Assembly: GCA_958510875.1 (NCBI GenBank)
Contig: OY294068.1
Location: 75,308,633-75,372,632, forward strand
Direction: 5' to 3'
DNA length: 64,000 bases
DNA from: Endomychus coccineus
Taxonomy: Eukaryota; Arthropoda; Insecta; Coleoptera; Endomychidae
Shown here: positions 1-10,705 of the stretch, piece by piece
Numbering within the stretch: position 1 is the first letter of the stretch
Layout of the letters: each line of letters starts with the position of its first letter
Position numbers and translations under genes: made by a program
The notes under the pieces: generated by a model
What the model saw: the letters and a program-made list of their open reading frames with translations, nothing else
Databases searched by the model: none
What the model was told of the DNA's origin: nothing

Positions 1-420
1 AAACCCTTGCAAATTCCTACATGCGTCTTTATAATGTTAAAAGTAAATTTTGGGTAGAATTCTCAAAAGTTCTAATAAGGTCTGACAACCTTTTTCTATT
101 ACCTCATAAATCTTCAACATCTGGTTCGTAAGTGGATCCTCGAACGTTATATTTTTAGTTTAAATCTTTAGTCGTATCAATGTGATAATATATATGTTTA
201 TAGAGCTTATAAGAATATTGCTTAGCAGCGGATTCTTGATTTATATACTTAAAACATTAATTGTGTTATAATTTCGATTGTTCGTGTTTCTGTTCGCGCG
301 TCGACGTGGATATACAGTTATACGTCTTCTGATGATGGTCGTGAGACCAAAACGTACGTAAACACGAAAATAATAAGCATATGTGTTAGTGTGACCTATT
401 TACCGAGAATTTTATAGGTA
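1..420 (+). mobile_element. Penelope-like element 3' tail (5' part outside window)
   Basis: This stretch matches the 3' untranslated tail seen after the Penelope-like coding region at 61.3-62.4 kb and at four other places in the window. Shared landmarks are the segment after the coding end, the block ending in 'acatctggttcg', the hammerhead at 324-366 and the end 'gtgacctatttaccgagaattt'. No coding sequence is present here. It is one of five dispersed copies of the same tail family. Confidence 0.75.
324..366 (+). ncRNA. Hammerhead ribozyme of PLE tail (inactivated copy)
   Basis: The order stem I, CTGATGA, GGTC/GACC stem II with GTGA loop, short self-complementary stem III (CGTACG) and closing stem I strand matches a type I hammerhead. 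Penelope-like elements are known to carry such motifs. Here the second core box reads CAAAA instead of CGAAA, so the essential G12 is lost, and the closing strand is altered. The copy is probably inactive. Confidence 0.65.
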
Positions 421-866
421 AATTAAATTTTCAATGAGAAGATTTTCCCCGAAATATAGGTACTACTGTACGGCGTTTGTACATTTCGAGTTTTGTAAAA
501 TTGTTACACCACCACTATTGTGGCATTTTGGATTTTTTGTTGTGGAAATTTAAGTTTGATTCTCCAACTTTAAAAAGGATTTAATGATGCTTTACCAAAA
601 TACCAAGTATGTCTAATGTAACAAATTTCCTGTCAAATATTGCCAATAAAACAATATATGAGCATATTAAATTTAAAATCATAAATAATAAAATGGATAT
701 AAAATAATATTTATTAACCTCATTAGGGCTAAATGTCTGTGATTAATTTTATATGGTAATCAAGATGATTTTCGGGGGTTCATCGATGTTTGAAGTTTGT
801 AGCGCTTAAAACTGATTCAGTCTATATTCAGCATTTTCTCTAGTGTAAATGAAACATATGGTTCTA

Positions 867-1020
867 GGTAAGTTCTTCGAAAACAAATCTTCGAACACAA
901 TTCTCCGAAAAACGATTCTTCGAAGAACCGTCCTTCAAAATCTATTCTTGGAAGGACAGTCGTTCGAAAATCTATTCTTCGAATAACAGTTCTCCGAAGA
1001 TAAAATTCTAATATTAAACA
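867..1020 (+). repeat. MULE left terminal inverted repeat, TTCGAAGA array
   Basis: A run of loosely repeated, locally palindromic TTCGAA units that is inverted relative to the array at 2800-2950. Long terminal repeats built of subrepeats are common in MULEs. Confidence 0.65.
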
Positions 1021-1377
1021 TTCAGGTAAAGCGCACACTTTCTTCTACGGTATTAATACTAATTTATGGAAATACCTTTGCCAATAACAAGTGGATTGTC
1101 CACCCCGATGCCAATGAGTAATTGTTTAATTTGATTGCTTTATATATCAAAGGTGAATAGAAATTATCACTCTGCTTCGAAAATGACAGGTTGGAAATAA
1201 TGAAAGGTAAGTAGTAATACCAATTTATGGAAATACCTGTCTCTCAATAACAAGTGGATTATCTACCCCGATGACAATGAGCAAGTAATGTCGGCTAGAC
1301 ATATAAAAAGGGCTTTCCAAATATTGTTCCCCCATAGTTTCCCTGTGAGACAAACCTTTGACATCGATAAGCTGAAG

Positions 1378-1692
1378 ATGGAGTGTGTATCAAGCGAAAA
1401 AGGCAACCCGAAATTGGTCCTCGACGGATACCCATTTGTTAAGGACAAACAAGTGGATAGAAGGACCTATTGGAAGTGCGAGCAATTTGAAACCAGGAAG
1501 AGGAGTTGCAGAGGTCGAGCTATTACCGACGGAGGAAAGTCATACAACAAAACGTGGGAGCATAATCACGCTGCAAACGCTGCAACTGTAGAGGTATCAA
1601 AACTAATGGAGCGCATACGATTCACAGCAGCCACTTCAAGAGATACTCCGCACTATATTGTGTCTTCATTGTTCCATCCGTTAGTTGCATGA
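1378..1692 (+). pseudogene. FLYWCH zinc-finger N-terminus of MULE transposase
   Basis: The frame from the ATG at 1378 has the FLYWCH pattern: SSEKGNPKLVLDGYPFV, then TYWKCE, a later cysteine in RKRSCRGRA, and HNH in WEHNHAAN. This is the C2H2-type zinc fold that gives the domain its name. It precedes transposase homology but runs into a stop at 1692, so the protein is broken. It presumably bound the element's termini. The frame can be read further upstream, from 1288, but the domain starts after the ATG at 1378. Confidence 0.75.
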
Positions 1693-1699
1693 ATAGTAC

Positions 1700-2640
1700 A
1701 ATAAGGAACGTACGAAGAAGGAACGATGCTGAATCAGTTTTGCCCCAATCACGAACGGACATAATTCTACCCGAGTTATATACACAAACGATGAAAGGAG
1801 AAGATTTTTTGATGCATCTCACGGCCTACTGAAGACCGAATATTGATTTTTGCAACTGCACAGTCCCTAAGGTTATTGGAAAGTTGTACCAACTGGTTTG
1901 TGGATGGAACCTTCAACAGCGTACCACATCTGTTCGCCCAATTATATACAGTTCATGGATTGAAGGAAAACATTTGAATTCCTCTGATCTATGCACTATT
2001 GTCGGACAAGACTGAACAATCTTACTCAAGAGTTATACAACAGATAATGGAAAGATGTCCGAACGCCAAAACATAATGGTAATGATTGACTTCGAAAGAG
2101 CGGTGTTCAAGTCATCGAATACAAACCTTACGGAAAGTCCAGTTCGTGAATGCTACTTTCATTTTTGTCAGTGGTCTACAGACTATAACTACAGTAAGAG
2201 GAACTCAAGAAAAAGTTAGACACAGATGCAGACTGCTCTAAAAATGAGATTGTTAAACGGTTTAGCCTTTGTTCCGTTACAATATCTAGAAGAAACATTT
2301 CAGTTGCTGATGTATAGTGACACTTTACCTGCGAGGCCCAGAATGTCATAGACTAGTTCGAAGATACCTGTATAGGACTACCCACGAGACAGTAACGTCG
2401 GCGAGATTCACTATTTCCACACACTTTGTGGAATTGTTATGATCACAAATAATGCTGTGGAAGGTTGAAATTCAAGTTTCGATGCCTAATCATCTGCCAG
2501 TCACCCCAACATTTGGAAGTTCATTGTGTCCATTAAAAGAGAACATGGACTAAAAAATAAAGTGAAAATAGAACAATATATACCAGACCAACCATCAGTA
2601 TCCTAAAAAGAGAATACCGAACCCTGAGGAAATAATCCGA
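1700..2640 (+). pseudogene. Degenerate MULE transposase catalytic region
   Basis: No long frame remains. Pieces across frames still read as MULE transposase: NWFVDGTFNSVPHLFAQLYT near 1890-1955, IPLIYALLSDKTEQSYSRV near 1980-2030, and a DFERA block near 2090. The DGTF aspartate and the DFE block correspond to conserved catalytic-region motifs of the family. Several stops and frameshifts show that it is dead. Confidence 0.65.
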
Positions 2641-2799
2641 CAATTAGCCGTACAGCTTGACCACACTGATATACCAGAATAGGTTAGAGTATTGTATACA
2701 ATATCACTTATTAAGTTATACCTAGTTGTTAACAATAAAAGACTTTTGTATTCATTCCTCTTGTGTTGTTTCACCTATTTATATTTTATAGTCATATCC

Positions 2800-2950
2800 T
2801 GCCTACCCTTTTGCTGTTTAACATTATTTTTCGAAGTATTTTATCTTCGAAGAACTGTCCTTCGAAGAATAGCTTTCGAAGAAATGGTTTTCGAAAAACT
2901 GTTTATCGAAGAAATGATTTTTCGAAAACCTGTTTTCGTAGAATTTACCG
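2800..2950 (-). repeat. MULE right terminal inverted repeat
   Basis: Contains about eight TTCGAAGA-like units in inverted orientation to 867-1020. The arm ends GAATTTACC at about 2950, mirroring the GGTAAGTTC at the left end. Confidence 0.65.
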
Positions 2951-3032
2951 GACACCGAAAAATTATTACCTATTACCTTAGGTACTTATTCATTATCATC
3001 GTAACACATATCGTTTCTACAAGTTTTCTTGA

Positions 3033-3821
3033 TTGAATTGCATTTTTGTTATAGGAATTGAAATTGCAATTCGTCAAATTGATGAATATTTATTAGTATG
3101 GCGAACTCCGGTGATTATTATGTTGGTGGTATCAACCCAGTACACCATCATACTATGGATTTCTAGCACGATGAACATTAGCCAGTTTTCAAAATTACTG
3201 CGGCGTCTCCAAGAATTCGACATGAAATTGAGCAAATTCGGCGAATTGATCAATTATAAGTATCTTCAAAAATTCACGTACTTGCAAATCTTTACGATGC
3301 TGGTAGTAATAACAGGTTATCAAATAACACGTCCCATGGAGGCAACAATGTGTTGGAAGATTTTTATTTATTCAATATGTTTCTATATACCAATGCTTAT
3401 CAATCTTACAGCGACTCGCCAAATTTTGGTATTCGTCAGTATGACCAAAATGCGATTCGCGGCTCTGAACAAATTATTAAATGAGCTAGTTGCATGCAAA
3501 ATAGATGGAGTGAGCACAATTCAGACAATGAAACTTCATAAGAGATATGGCACTCCGTTGAATTTGCTAAGTTACGTCTGTTCTATGCATCACGATTTAA
3601 TGAAATTAATCAGGAATATCAATCACACGTTCGGCATTAATCTCTTGAGTTCCTTCGCAGTTAGTTTCGTTAATATTACCATACAAATATACGCTTTATG
3701 CGACGCTTTCCAAAATCCACGCTATGGATTGAAGAGACAACTTAACTGTTTATTTGGCTCTATTATCTACTTATACAGCATCATTGCAACTTGTCACTAC
3801 TGTGAGTCTACAATGAAAGAG
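3033..3821 (+). pseudogene. Gustatory receptor first-exon fragment, N-terminus missing
   Basis: This frame of 263 codons aligns with residues about 63 onward of the intact Gr exons at 8939 and 23154 (compare KLLRRLQEFD with KLLRRILELD, and HTFGINLL with KTFGLSLL). It keeps TM2 to TM6 and ends TMKE before GTAATC, a phase-0 donor at the same alignment position as the other three Gr first exons. There is no ATG: the frame opens at a TTG. A possible acceptor (ttgttatag) lies at 3046-3054, and about 60 N-terminal residues are absent. A MULE ends about 80 bp upstream and may have displaced them. It could be a pseudo-exon, or an exon with a separate unseen N-terminal exon. If used, it would splice to the exons at 34250 and 39706. 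Confidence 0.7.
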
Positions 3822-3880
3822 GTAATCTCATAACGATAAGTTAGACGCTTCGTGCTTGATCCTTCACAGTATTAACAGTA

Positions 3881-4571
3881 CTTATTCAATGACAGCATCC
3901 CGGTTCTTATATATTTCAATAGAACTGACTGAGAAATGTTCTGGTTAAGTATACACACGTTTAAAGTTTATTTGCCACAATTTCGTGTAGGTACATTAAG
4001 AGATATAGAATTATAAGGCAAAGAAACTTCAAACTTGTTTATACTCAGGGCCGGATTTAGAGGTCTGGAGGCCTCGGGACAACAAAGCAGTGGTATTTTC
4101 CAAATAAAATGAACAATTTTTTCAGTCGAGTTTTTCAATAAATAATTTATTGTGAAACCAAGTAAATTCTTTTAGTATTTAACAAACATATAATATAAAT
4201 AAATTGCAAGTGCTCATCAGGGCCATTTGAGATTTTGATATTTTACTGATTGCCTGATTGGAGTGAACAAATATAGATCAATGATTTCTGTTAATATTTA
4301 AGAACAATATAATCATGTTTGTACAAAGGTAAAGGTAGAGGTGAAACAGCGAAAAAAAAATATCAAAGGAAAAGTTGTGTACTAGTGTTTACTAGTCGCA
4401 ATTTAAAAGTTTTTTTTCCGAAGTCTATTGTGGGTGCCCCTTTTGTGGATTCCTCGGGGCTGTAGCCCCGGTTGCCCTCCCATGAATCCGGCGTTGTTTA
4501 TACTTAACCAGAACATTTCTCAGTAAGTTCTATTGAAATATATAAGAACCGGGATGCTGTCATTGAATAAG
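3881..4571. mobile_element. MITE with ~75-bp inverted ends and TA duplication
   Basis: The ends are inverted copies over at least 73 bp with one mismatch: cttattcaatgacagcatcc at the left and its complement at the right. Both ends abut a TA (3879-3880 and 4572-4573), the target duplication of Tc1/mariner elements. There is no coding sequence. About 450 bp of its length is a second, nested element at 4046-4496. Confidence 0.75.
4046..4496. mobile_element. Nested hAT-type MITE with 8-bp target duplication
   Basis: The ends read CAGGGCCGGATTTAG on the left and, in complement, CAACGCCGGATTCATG on the right. They are flanked by exact 8-bp direct repeats TTTATACT (4038-4045 and 4497-4504). An 8-bp duplication with CA-starting ends fits hAT elements. 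It has no transposase and sits inside the MITE at 3881-4571. Confidence 0.75.
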
Positions 4572-4744
4572 TAATTGCCAACCATAGCATTTAACCTACA
4601 ATCCTTACTTCAAAAACGACTGAACTTTAGATGCATGTGCGTGAATAATTGATCTATGGTAGGGCATCGAATCGCATGGTGTTCATGAATGATCTACTAT
4701 TCTTTCAGAGGTTTATATTTACAAAAATATAAAAATCTAACGGG

Positions 4745-4817
4745 ACCAACGTGATGTAATTGGTAAACACCCTGGACTAGAAATCCAGTAATGTGGGTTC
4801 GAATCCCGCCTATGGTT
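4745..4817 (+). tRNA. tRNA-like sequence, AGA anticodon loop, probable pseudogene or SINE head
   Basis: A perfect B box (GGTTCGAATCC), a near A box (TGATGTAATTGG), a perfect 5-bp anticodon stem CTGGA/TCCAG with loop CTAGAAA, and a T arm GTGGG/CCCGC are visible. The anticodon AGA would mean serine, but the long variable arm required in tRNA-Ser is missing (only 4 nt) and two acceptor pairs mismatch. It is more likely a tRNA-derived pseudogene or SINE than a working tRNA. Confidence 0.4.
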
Positions 4818-5151
4818 CAATCTTTTACTTTTACTTTTATCTTTATAATCCTATGTTAAATTATCTAAGTTATCTTTTAATTTAATTCACTTTTTCAAAT
4901 AAGTCGAAAAATCTTAGTTAATTGTATTCATTTTTTAGCAACGCGTTTGTATCTGCACATTGCAGGTTCTTATGGAAGAAACCCTAATTTCGAAAATTAC
5001 AGGGTATTTAAAAACTTGGTCACAATAAACTGTCCACCCATATTTTTGGAACCCCCTGCATAATCACTACCAATTTTTTTCCTAGATAGCTACTTTTATT
5101 TCGAAGCTATTTACTCTCTTACAAAATTTTGAGCAAACGTTTTAGCCACAG

Positions 5152-5306
5152 AACATATTTTCTAAATTTCTACAAGCATGAATCAGTAATTATAACTTAA
5201 CACAAATAAAGTTTTTATTAAAATTTGCACAAAATATATTTTCTAAATACCTACAATCATGAATCAGTAATGGTAACTTGACACAAATAAAGTTTTTATT
5301 AAAAGT
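5152..5306 (+). repeat. 79-bp tandem duplication
   Basis: Two adjacent copies (5152-5227 and 5231-5306) of a segment containing 'catgaatcagtaat' and 'cacaaataaagtttttatta', differing at only a few positions. It lies at the 3' side of the minus-strand mariner relative below. Confidence 0.7.
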
Positions 5307-5985
5307 TGGCTATAATTTAGGCACCTAATGGAAATGTAATGAACAATTAATTACCTAATGTTACAACAAATCTTCAAAATGGCCACCATTTTCTTGTACA
5401 CATGCGTTAATTCTACGTCGAAAATTAAGTTGTACACTTCGTAGTGTAGCGGAATTCCGAAGGGTGTTGGCAACATATACAATTCTGCAATTTAAATTTT
5501 CCTCGTTTTCTGTAGGAGAAGAGTAATTTTTTGTTTTCACGGCACCCCATCAAAAATCACCAAGGTGTTAGGTCAGGTGATCTTGATGGTCATTTTACAG
5601 GAGCAGCACCGATTTGCATAAATCGTATTTAAATACTGACGCACTGCTAACGAAAAATGTGGCGGAGCACCATCATGCATAAACCTCATATTTTTTCGTG
5701 GGTAAAGTTTATTGCAAAAACATTAAATAATTATTTCCATTTAAGTTATTTAGTAAATAACTGGACCTATTAGAGAATTTTCAATAATTCCTCCACACAA
5801 ATTAACTTCAAATTCATGTTGATAATGAGTAACTTTTGTTGCATGGGGATTTTCATTGGAGTAAGCATGTTCATTATGTAAGTTAGTTACACCGGATATT
5901 GTGAACTAAGCTTGGTCGGTAAATAAAATTCTCCTATGGAAGTTTGGAGTTCCTGCTATCTGATTTTCAATAAAATTGCAAAATT

Positions 5986-6357
5986 TTAAGTGGCATTCTG
6001 GATCAATAGGTAATAAGCTAATAAGTCTTGAAATTTTTGAAGATGGTATGGATGTTTAAGTTGTTGCTTTAAAACCTCATTAACAATTGATTTGGGAACC
6101 GCTAAATCCCGCCCCAAGTGTCTAGTACTTAATCTTGGGTTTTCCTTAACTATGTCTAAAATTTGTTCCTCCATATTTACTGTTCTTGTAGTACGCTGAC
6201 GTCCACAATTAAAAGTTCGTGGATTTTTTAAACTACCATTTTCACGAAGACATCTAACAATGTTTGCAAAGGTTTGGTGATTTGGCACTATACGGTTAGG
6301 AAACCTTTCCCTGTAGACTCGATCACTCTCCCTACCATTGCATTCACAAAACCCCAT
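5986..6357 (-). pseudogene. N-terminal HTH part of mariner-related transposase
   Basis: A frame of 123 codons beginning MGFCECNGRESDRVYRERFP. It has the paired helix-turn-helix layout of the DUF4817 transposase family: the pattern FPNRIVPNHQTF, then ENPRLSTRHLGRDLAVPKS, then HPYHLQKFQDL. This part would bind the terminal repeats. It ends at a stop just before the catalytic region, which continues only as broken fragments. A homologous C-terminal piece is at 17806-18265. Confidence 0.7.
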
Positions 6358-6465
6358 GAGCTAACAACATCTACTTGTACGGCATATGAATAATCAAAGT
6401 TCATGATGACACAGAGATGAATCGTAACAAGAAAAATACGACATTTTAAATTTCGATTTTTCTAA

Positions 6466-7780
6466 GGTTTTGAAGTTTGGAGATTACGATAAAGAGTTCC
6501 ACAACTTCGCTGTTGGATAAAAAAATTAAGTCTGGTAGGAAGAAAGTCGGCAGGTCTCGAGCTTGACAATGAAGGGTGAGCTTGAGCTCGTCCAGTTCGC
6601 CTATCTGGAATTTCTCACGATGGAACAATAGACGAAGACTCTGATGAACACCGACCATGGAAATATCGATAGAAAGGGAGATATCGTCTACCTTTCTACG
6701 ATGTTCTAGAGAGGTCAATGAAGTTGTAAATGTGACATCAGACGAATAGTTCTATTATGGATAGAATACAAGAGCTTCAGAGTATGTTTGGGTGCCGAAC
6801 TCCAAACATGTGAACAGTACTAAAGCACAAGTCGAATCTGTGCTTTGTAGATTATGAGGAGCTACTGGGATGTAAAGTAGCTCTTGGCACGAAATAGAAA
6901 ACCAAGTTTTTGTGAAGCGGTTTTCGCAACGGACCTCACATGGATCATCCCAAAAGAGTGTGCTGTAGGTGGTGATCGTGAGCATGAATATGGAAGACTT
7001 TATAGGAATAATTTTCTTTGACATCATCATATTAGAGATTGTGGGATCCACCTTCCTAGAGAAGACACAAGCTTGAGTTTTGGTTGCATTGAACATTGAA
7101 CATCTCCATTAATTGCATCAGCCTGACTCTGTATCGCTCTTCTGGCTTTATTGGATGGTATAGGGGCTGTAGATGAGAAAACGGTATGAATTATATCATC
7201 ATCTGCAAAGCTGTGGACGGGATAGGTGGTCACTTCCAGCAGATAGTTGATATGGAGGAGAATCAAAGTTGGTGCCAGACGAATCACTGTTGAACATCAG
7301 CGTTGATAGCCATTGTATCGGAGTATACTCCGTCAACCACCAATGGAGTGATCTATCTCAGAGAATACTCGATAGTAAACGACAAAGTTGAGGCGGCAAA
7401 CCATATGACGAAAGTTTCCCATTAAGGCTTTGGTGCCGGACTCGGTCAAATGCTTTGGAGATATCCAATGCTACAGCTAGAGATTCCCCATGTTTTTCGA
7501 TAGATTTCTGCCACACGTGTTTTACGTAAGCAAGCAGGTCTCCTGTTGATCTCTGCTGCCGGTCATTCACGATTTTGGAGTTCTCTAGGTATTGGATGAG
7601 CTCGATGTTGATTGCTTTCGACTTTAGAGCTCACAGATAATAGTGCAATAAGTCTGTAATTATTAGGGAGGGTTTTCTTCCCTTTTTTGGAATTGGTTGG
7701 ACTCTAGCGAAATGGTCAATGAAAGCTGTTTTCTCATGTACTAAAGAACGTAGAGTTCTTAGTGCGTAACTACGCATGTT
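6466..7780 (-). pseudogene. Degenerate non-LTR retrotransposon (LINE) reverse transcriptase, copy A
   Basis: Read on the minus strand from 7780 down, the fragments follow reverse-transcriptase order: QPIPKKGR near 7680, RSTGDLLAYVKHVW and VALDISKAFDRVRHQSL at 7358-7570, HSFADDDI near 7190, then a C-terminal SLEHRRKV near 6700. DISKAFDRV and FADD are the conserved RT blocks of jockey-like insect LINEs. Stops and frameshifts break it into several pieces. It lies at the start of duplication copy A and pairs with the LINE at 20750-22030. Confidence 0.75.
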
Positions 7781-7789
7781 TTGTTAGAT

Positions 7790-8160
7790 ATTTCGCTAAA
7801 TCTTGTAAGTGATAATGCCAATCTAATCTTCAATCGATTATTGCCTGTCTTTATATATCTATGAATCTGTTCTATATCAAAAAAAATCCCGACCTCATTG
7901 AATCTTACAGTATAGAGCATTCGTAAGATACAAGAAATAAAAACAATTTGATTAAGCCCAAATATTCTTACAACCTACTGAACATTTTTAACGAAATGCC
8001 AAATTTTAAGAAGGAAAGTCTCAACAAAACAAAAGTAACTCTGAAAAAATTTTCTAAGGACAATAATTTCTTTATATGGTTTTCGTAATAACATAAACTA
8101 TAAAAGAGGATAGTAAGGATACTCTATAACAATAAACAGGAGAAACAATCACCCTTAAAC
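7790..8160 (-). repeat. Repeat segment shared with 20190-20560 (inverted) and 22060-22300
   Basis: The segment around 'cgacctcattgaatctta' and 'gatacaagaaataaaaacaatttgattaagcccaaata' recurs in direct orientation at about 22080-22260 and inverted at about 20390-20560. It is a dispersed, probably PLE-derived, non-coding piece upstream of the Gr exon. No gene is seen. Confidence 0.5.
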
Positions 8161-8938
8161 ATTAAAAATACCAACGCCCCGGCGAATGCCTAGAATTCAA
8201 TCAAACGAAACTTTCAAAGTTTCATAGAGGAGTCAATTTTTGCAAGATAATGCAATTTTCATGTCTTCGTTTACTGTACAAAACGAGATTTGTAAAGAGC
8301 TATTTTATTTTTGGTGAATACGCAAAGATTTTATTTGCACTCTTCACCTTTTAAATTATTACATTACTTGGCACCAAAAACTTCAATAATTCGCAATTCG
8401 CAACAACTTTTGAACTTTGGGAACTAAAATTCCAGTAATCTAACGGTTCAGTGAATAAGTTGCTATAATTACTTGATAGAGTTTCATAACTGGGATGAGT
8501 CGTATCGTTTTTGATTGGTATCAAAAAAATTTGATTGAAATCTCATATGTAATGTGAGTTAATCTTCGATCACATACGTGGTGAATCTGTAACAAATTCA
8601 AAGAGAAATCTCAATCTTAGCAGATGATTCGGCTCAATTCATTGTCTACCATCGTCTATTAAGATATACTGCATAATAATCGATCCTGGGACGAACAATC
8701 TGTATATGGCTAATGGCATTGTTTATTAATAATACCCACGCTACTGTCTAGAATTCAGATGAGAGAAACGGTGCCATTAGATAAATTGTTGACGAAACCA
8801 TAAGTAATTGCTGAATAATTAATTAATTACACTCATGGAATTAAATTACAAACAGCTGACATATTATGCAATTAAAACAAAAGTTACATTTACATAACGA
8901 CATTGTGATAATACAGATAAAGTGATAGCGAAGGCACA

Positions 8939-9871
8939 ATGGGAAGAAAAAGGGGAAATGAAATAGAAGCAGAGTTTTTCAACAGTTTAAAACCGACAAT
9001 GATCATCAGCCAAATATGCTTGTTGGCTCCTATTAAATTTTCTGAGAAGGGTATGTCCACATCTAAGGCAATGATGTGTTTGAATATATTAGTGACTATA
9101 ATATATGGGCCATTTGTTGTTTATGAAATTGTCAGTCATGACGAGATAGACTCGCAGTTTACATCAGTTAGAACCTTGCAAGTTCTGATATCCATTTTGT
9201 TTGTTTTGACATTGTGGATTCTCAATCATCCAAAAATGAGACAACTGGAAAAGTTATTACGAAGAATATTAGAATTGGATCAGTTGATTCATGAAGTTGG
9301 AATAATTATCAATTACAAACAGCACAAAAGGGATGCTACTTTCACTATAATCCTACAACTTTCAATGATTGCTGCATCAATGGTTGGCTATATGGTAGCA
9401 AGACCAGCATCTCAAGTGCGCGATTATGTTGCTTTATATATATTATGCTTCTACATACCAATTTTGATTTGTGCAAACATTTCGCATCAAGCTTGTGAGT
9501 TTGTGATGATCGTATATGAGCGTTTCTATATTTTGAACAATCTTTTGAAGAAAATTGTCAAAACCAGCAGATGCTCGGTTAGCTCTATTGATAACAGAAA
9601 ATACAGTAGCCTTCTACGATTCCTATGCAGAATTTGTACGATGCACCATCTACTGACGAAGATAATGCACAATATCAACAAAACTTTTGGATTATCTCTA
9701 TTGACCATGTTCACAATGGGGTTCATAAATGCGGTGTTACGTTTATATCGCATATGTTTAGTGCTCCAAAAGAACCAATGGGATGTGGTAGCTAATCATG
9801 CTCTGGGTTGTCTTCCGTTTATAGGTAGTATGCTGAAAGTTTGCTACTGTTGCGGAAAAACCATGGATCAA
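8939..9871 (+). CDS. Gustatory receptor, alternative first exon (Gr isoform B)
   Basis: The exon encodes 311 residues from an ATG in the context gcacaATGG and ends TMDQ at a GTGAGT donor in phase 0. Likely membrane segments are at residues 45-64, 78-95, 134-153, 163-182, 250-269 and 285-304. The missing seventh is encoded by the exon at 39706. The long cytoplasmic loop 2 and the HHLLTKI...NKTFGLSLL block before TM5 are typical of insect gustatory receptors (7tm_7 family), ligand-gated cation channels in the membrane of taste neurons. No C-terminal exon occurs before the next Gr first exon, so it probably splices to 34250-34402 and 39706-39768, more than 24 kb away. If not, it is a truncated duplicate. 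No frame damage is seen. Confidence 0.85.
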
Positions 9872-10705
9872 GTGAGTTGAAATACACGAACTGTTGTCAT
9901 AACTCGTAATAGTAATAGCTTAGAAGCTGGTGAACGGTTGAAGCGGCCCACGTCAAGTTTCGCAAAATCAACTAAAAGTTATTTGGATATCAGTCGTTGG
10001 AAGACGACGGCAAACCTGTTTCTCGTGTTCGAAGTTTTGGAACAAACTGATTTAAATTTAGAGCGAAAGTACATCAAGTTCAAAACTCCTCTTCACATCT
10101 CAGAGGTCCAATTTTAGGTACCAGGAGATCTGACCACGATCTCGAGACTGATGACATCACAAGGTCATATGATCTCCTGCCAGTTTTGTAACGCCGCTTC
10201 AAAAATTGACCAGCTCCTATAGAGTATATGCCAAGTGAGCATTTCTGGTGGCGTCACCACCTGGCAGGGGATGTAGTAACTGAGAATTAAAGTGTCGGTC
10301 GGATCTGTGAAACGCATACAGATTTTTGTAAATATTTCTAGGTTTATTCGTTGCTATATTCAGTAAAACTATTAACTCGAGAAGAACCGTTTCTTTGATG
10401 AAATGCTCATCCTCCTGGCGTTCTTCTCTCACATCACCAATGTGAAAAATCAACAATAGTTTTTGTGCCTTAGAAATAGATTTTTTCCGAAAACCGCCGC
10501 GTGGGGGCGCGGTCGTTCCGAAAACTATGCTTACTTGTTAAACGAATTTATGAATCACAAAACAAATTGTTCTGCTATTTTTATATTTCGAAATCGTGGA
10601 TCTCATTCACCTATCGGCCATTATATTCAGCCTCACATACTTAAACATGGTGAATTGTCTGGTGTAGTTACGAATTGAAATAAATTCTCTAGAAGTACCT
10701 ACATA
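9872..10705 (+). other. Non-coding flank of Gr exon, duplicated at 24087-24930
   Basis: No coding sequence, and no Gr C-terminal exon, was found here on either strand. It matches the DNA downstream of the Gr exon at 23154 throughout, including the blocks 'ggtgaacggttgaagcggcccacgtca' and 'ggcgccaccacctggcaggg' (or close variants). Confidence 0.6.

Larger units (their letters stand above)
867..2950 (+). mobile_element. Mutator-like element (MULE), FLYWCH type
   Basis: About 2.1 kb bounded by inverted terminal arrays of short TTCGAAGA-like units (about 867-1020 and 2800-2950). Both outer ends read GGTAA(G/A)TTCT. Inside is a FLYWCH zinc-finger reading frame (1378-1692) followed by a degraded MULE transposase (about 1700-2640). 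FLYWCH plus MULE transposase is a standard arrangement in insect MULEs. I could not find a matching 9-bp target duplication. The element ends about 80 bp before the truncated Gr exon at 3033. Confidence 0.75.
4995..6360 (-). mobile_element. Mariner-related transposon (DUF4817 HTH type), degraded
   Basis: The minus strand carries a helix-turn-helix N-terminal frame at 5986-6357 and, past stops, a catalytic-region remnant near 5640-5690 reading MHDGAPPHFS with VRQYLN after it. This is the motif around the second aspartate in this Tc1/mariner-related family. The lower end has an 'acagggtatttaaaaa' sequence typical of such ends. The exact limits are uncertain. Confidence 0.65.
6466..10705 (+). 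repeat. Segmental duplication, copy A
   Basis: This block matches 20787-24930 nearly end to end: a minus-strand LINE, about 1.2 kb of Gr upstream DNA, the Gr first exon, and about 0.8 kb downstream up to a mariner insertion site. The shared LINE and mariner positions show that both insertions predate the duplication. The copies differ by small indels and point changes. The two Gr exons are about 85% identical in protein. Confidence 0.85.

Noticed and set aside
4745..4817. Functional tRNA-Ser (AGA)
   Set aside because: The variable arm is only 4 nt and the acceptor stem has two mismatches, so a working serine tRNA is unlikely.
9526..9753. Minus-strand open frames inside the Gr exons (also 23741-23989)
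   Set aside because: They are antisense shadows of the conserved Gr coding sequence and appear in both duplicates only because the sense strand is conserved.
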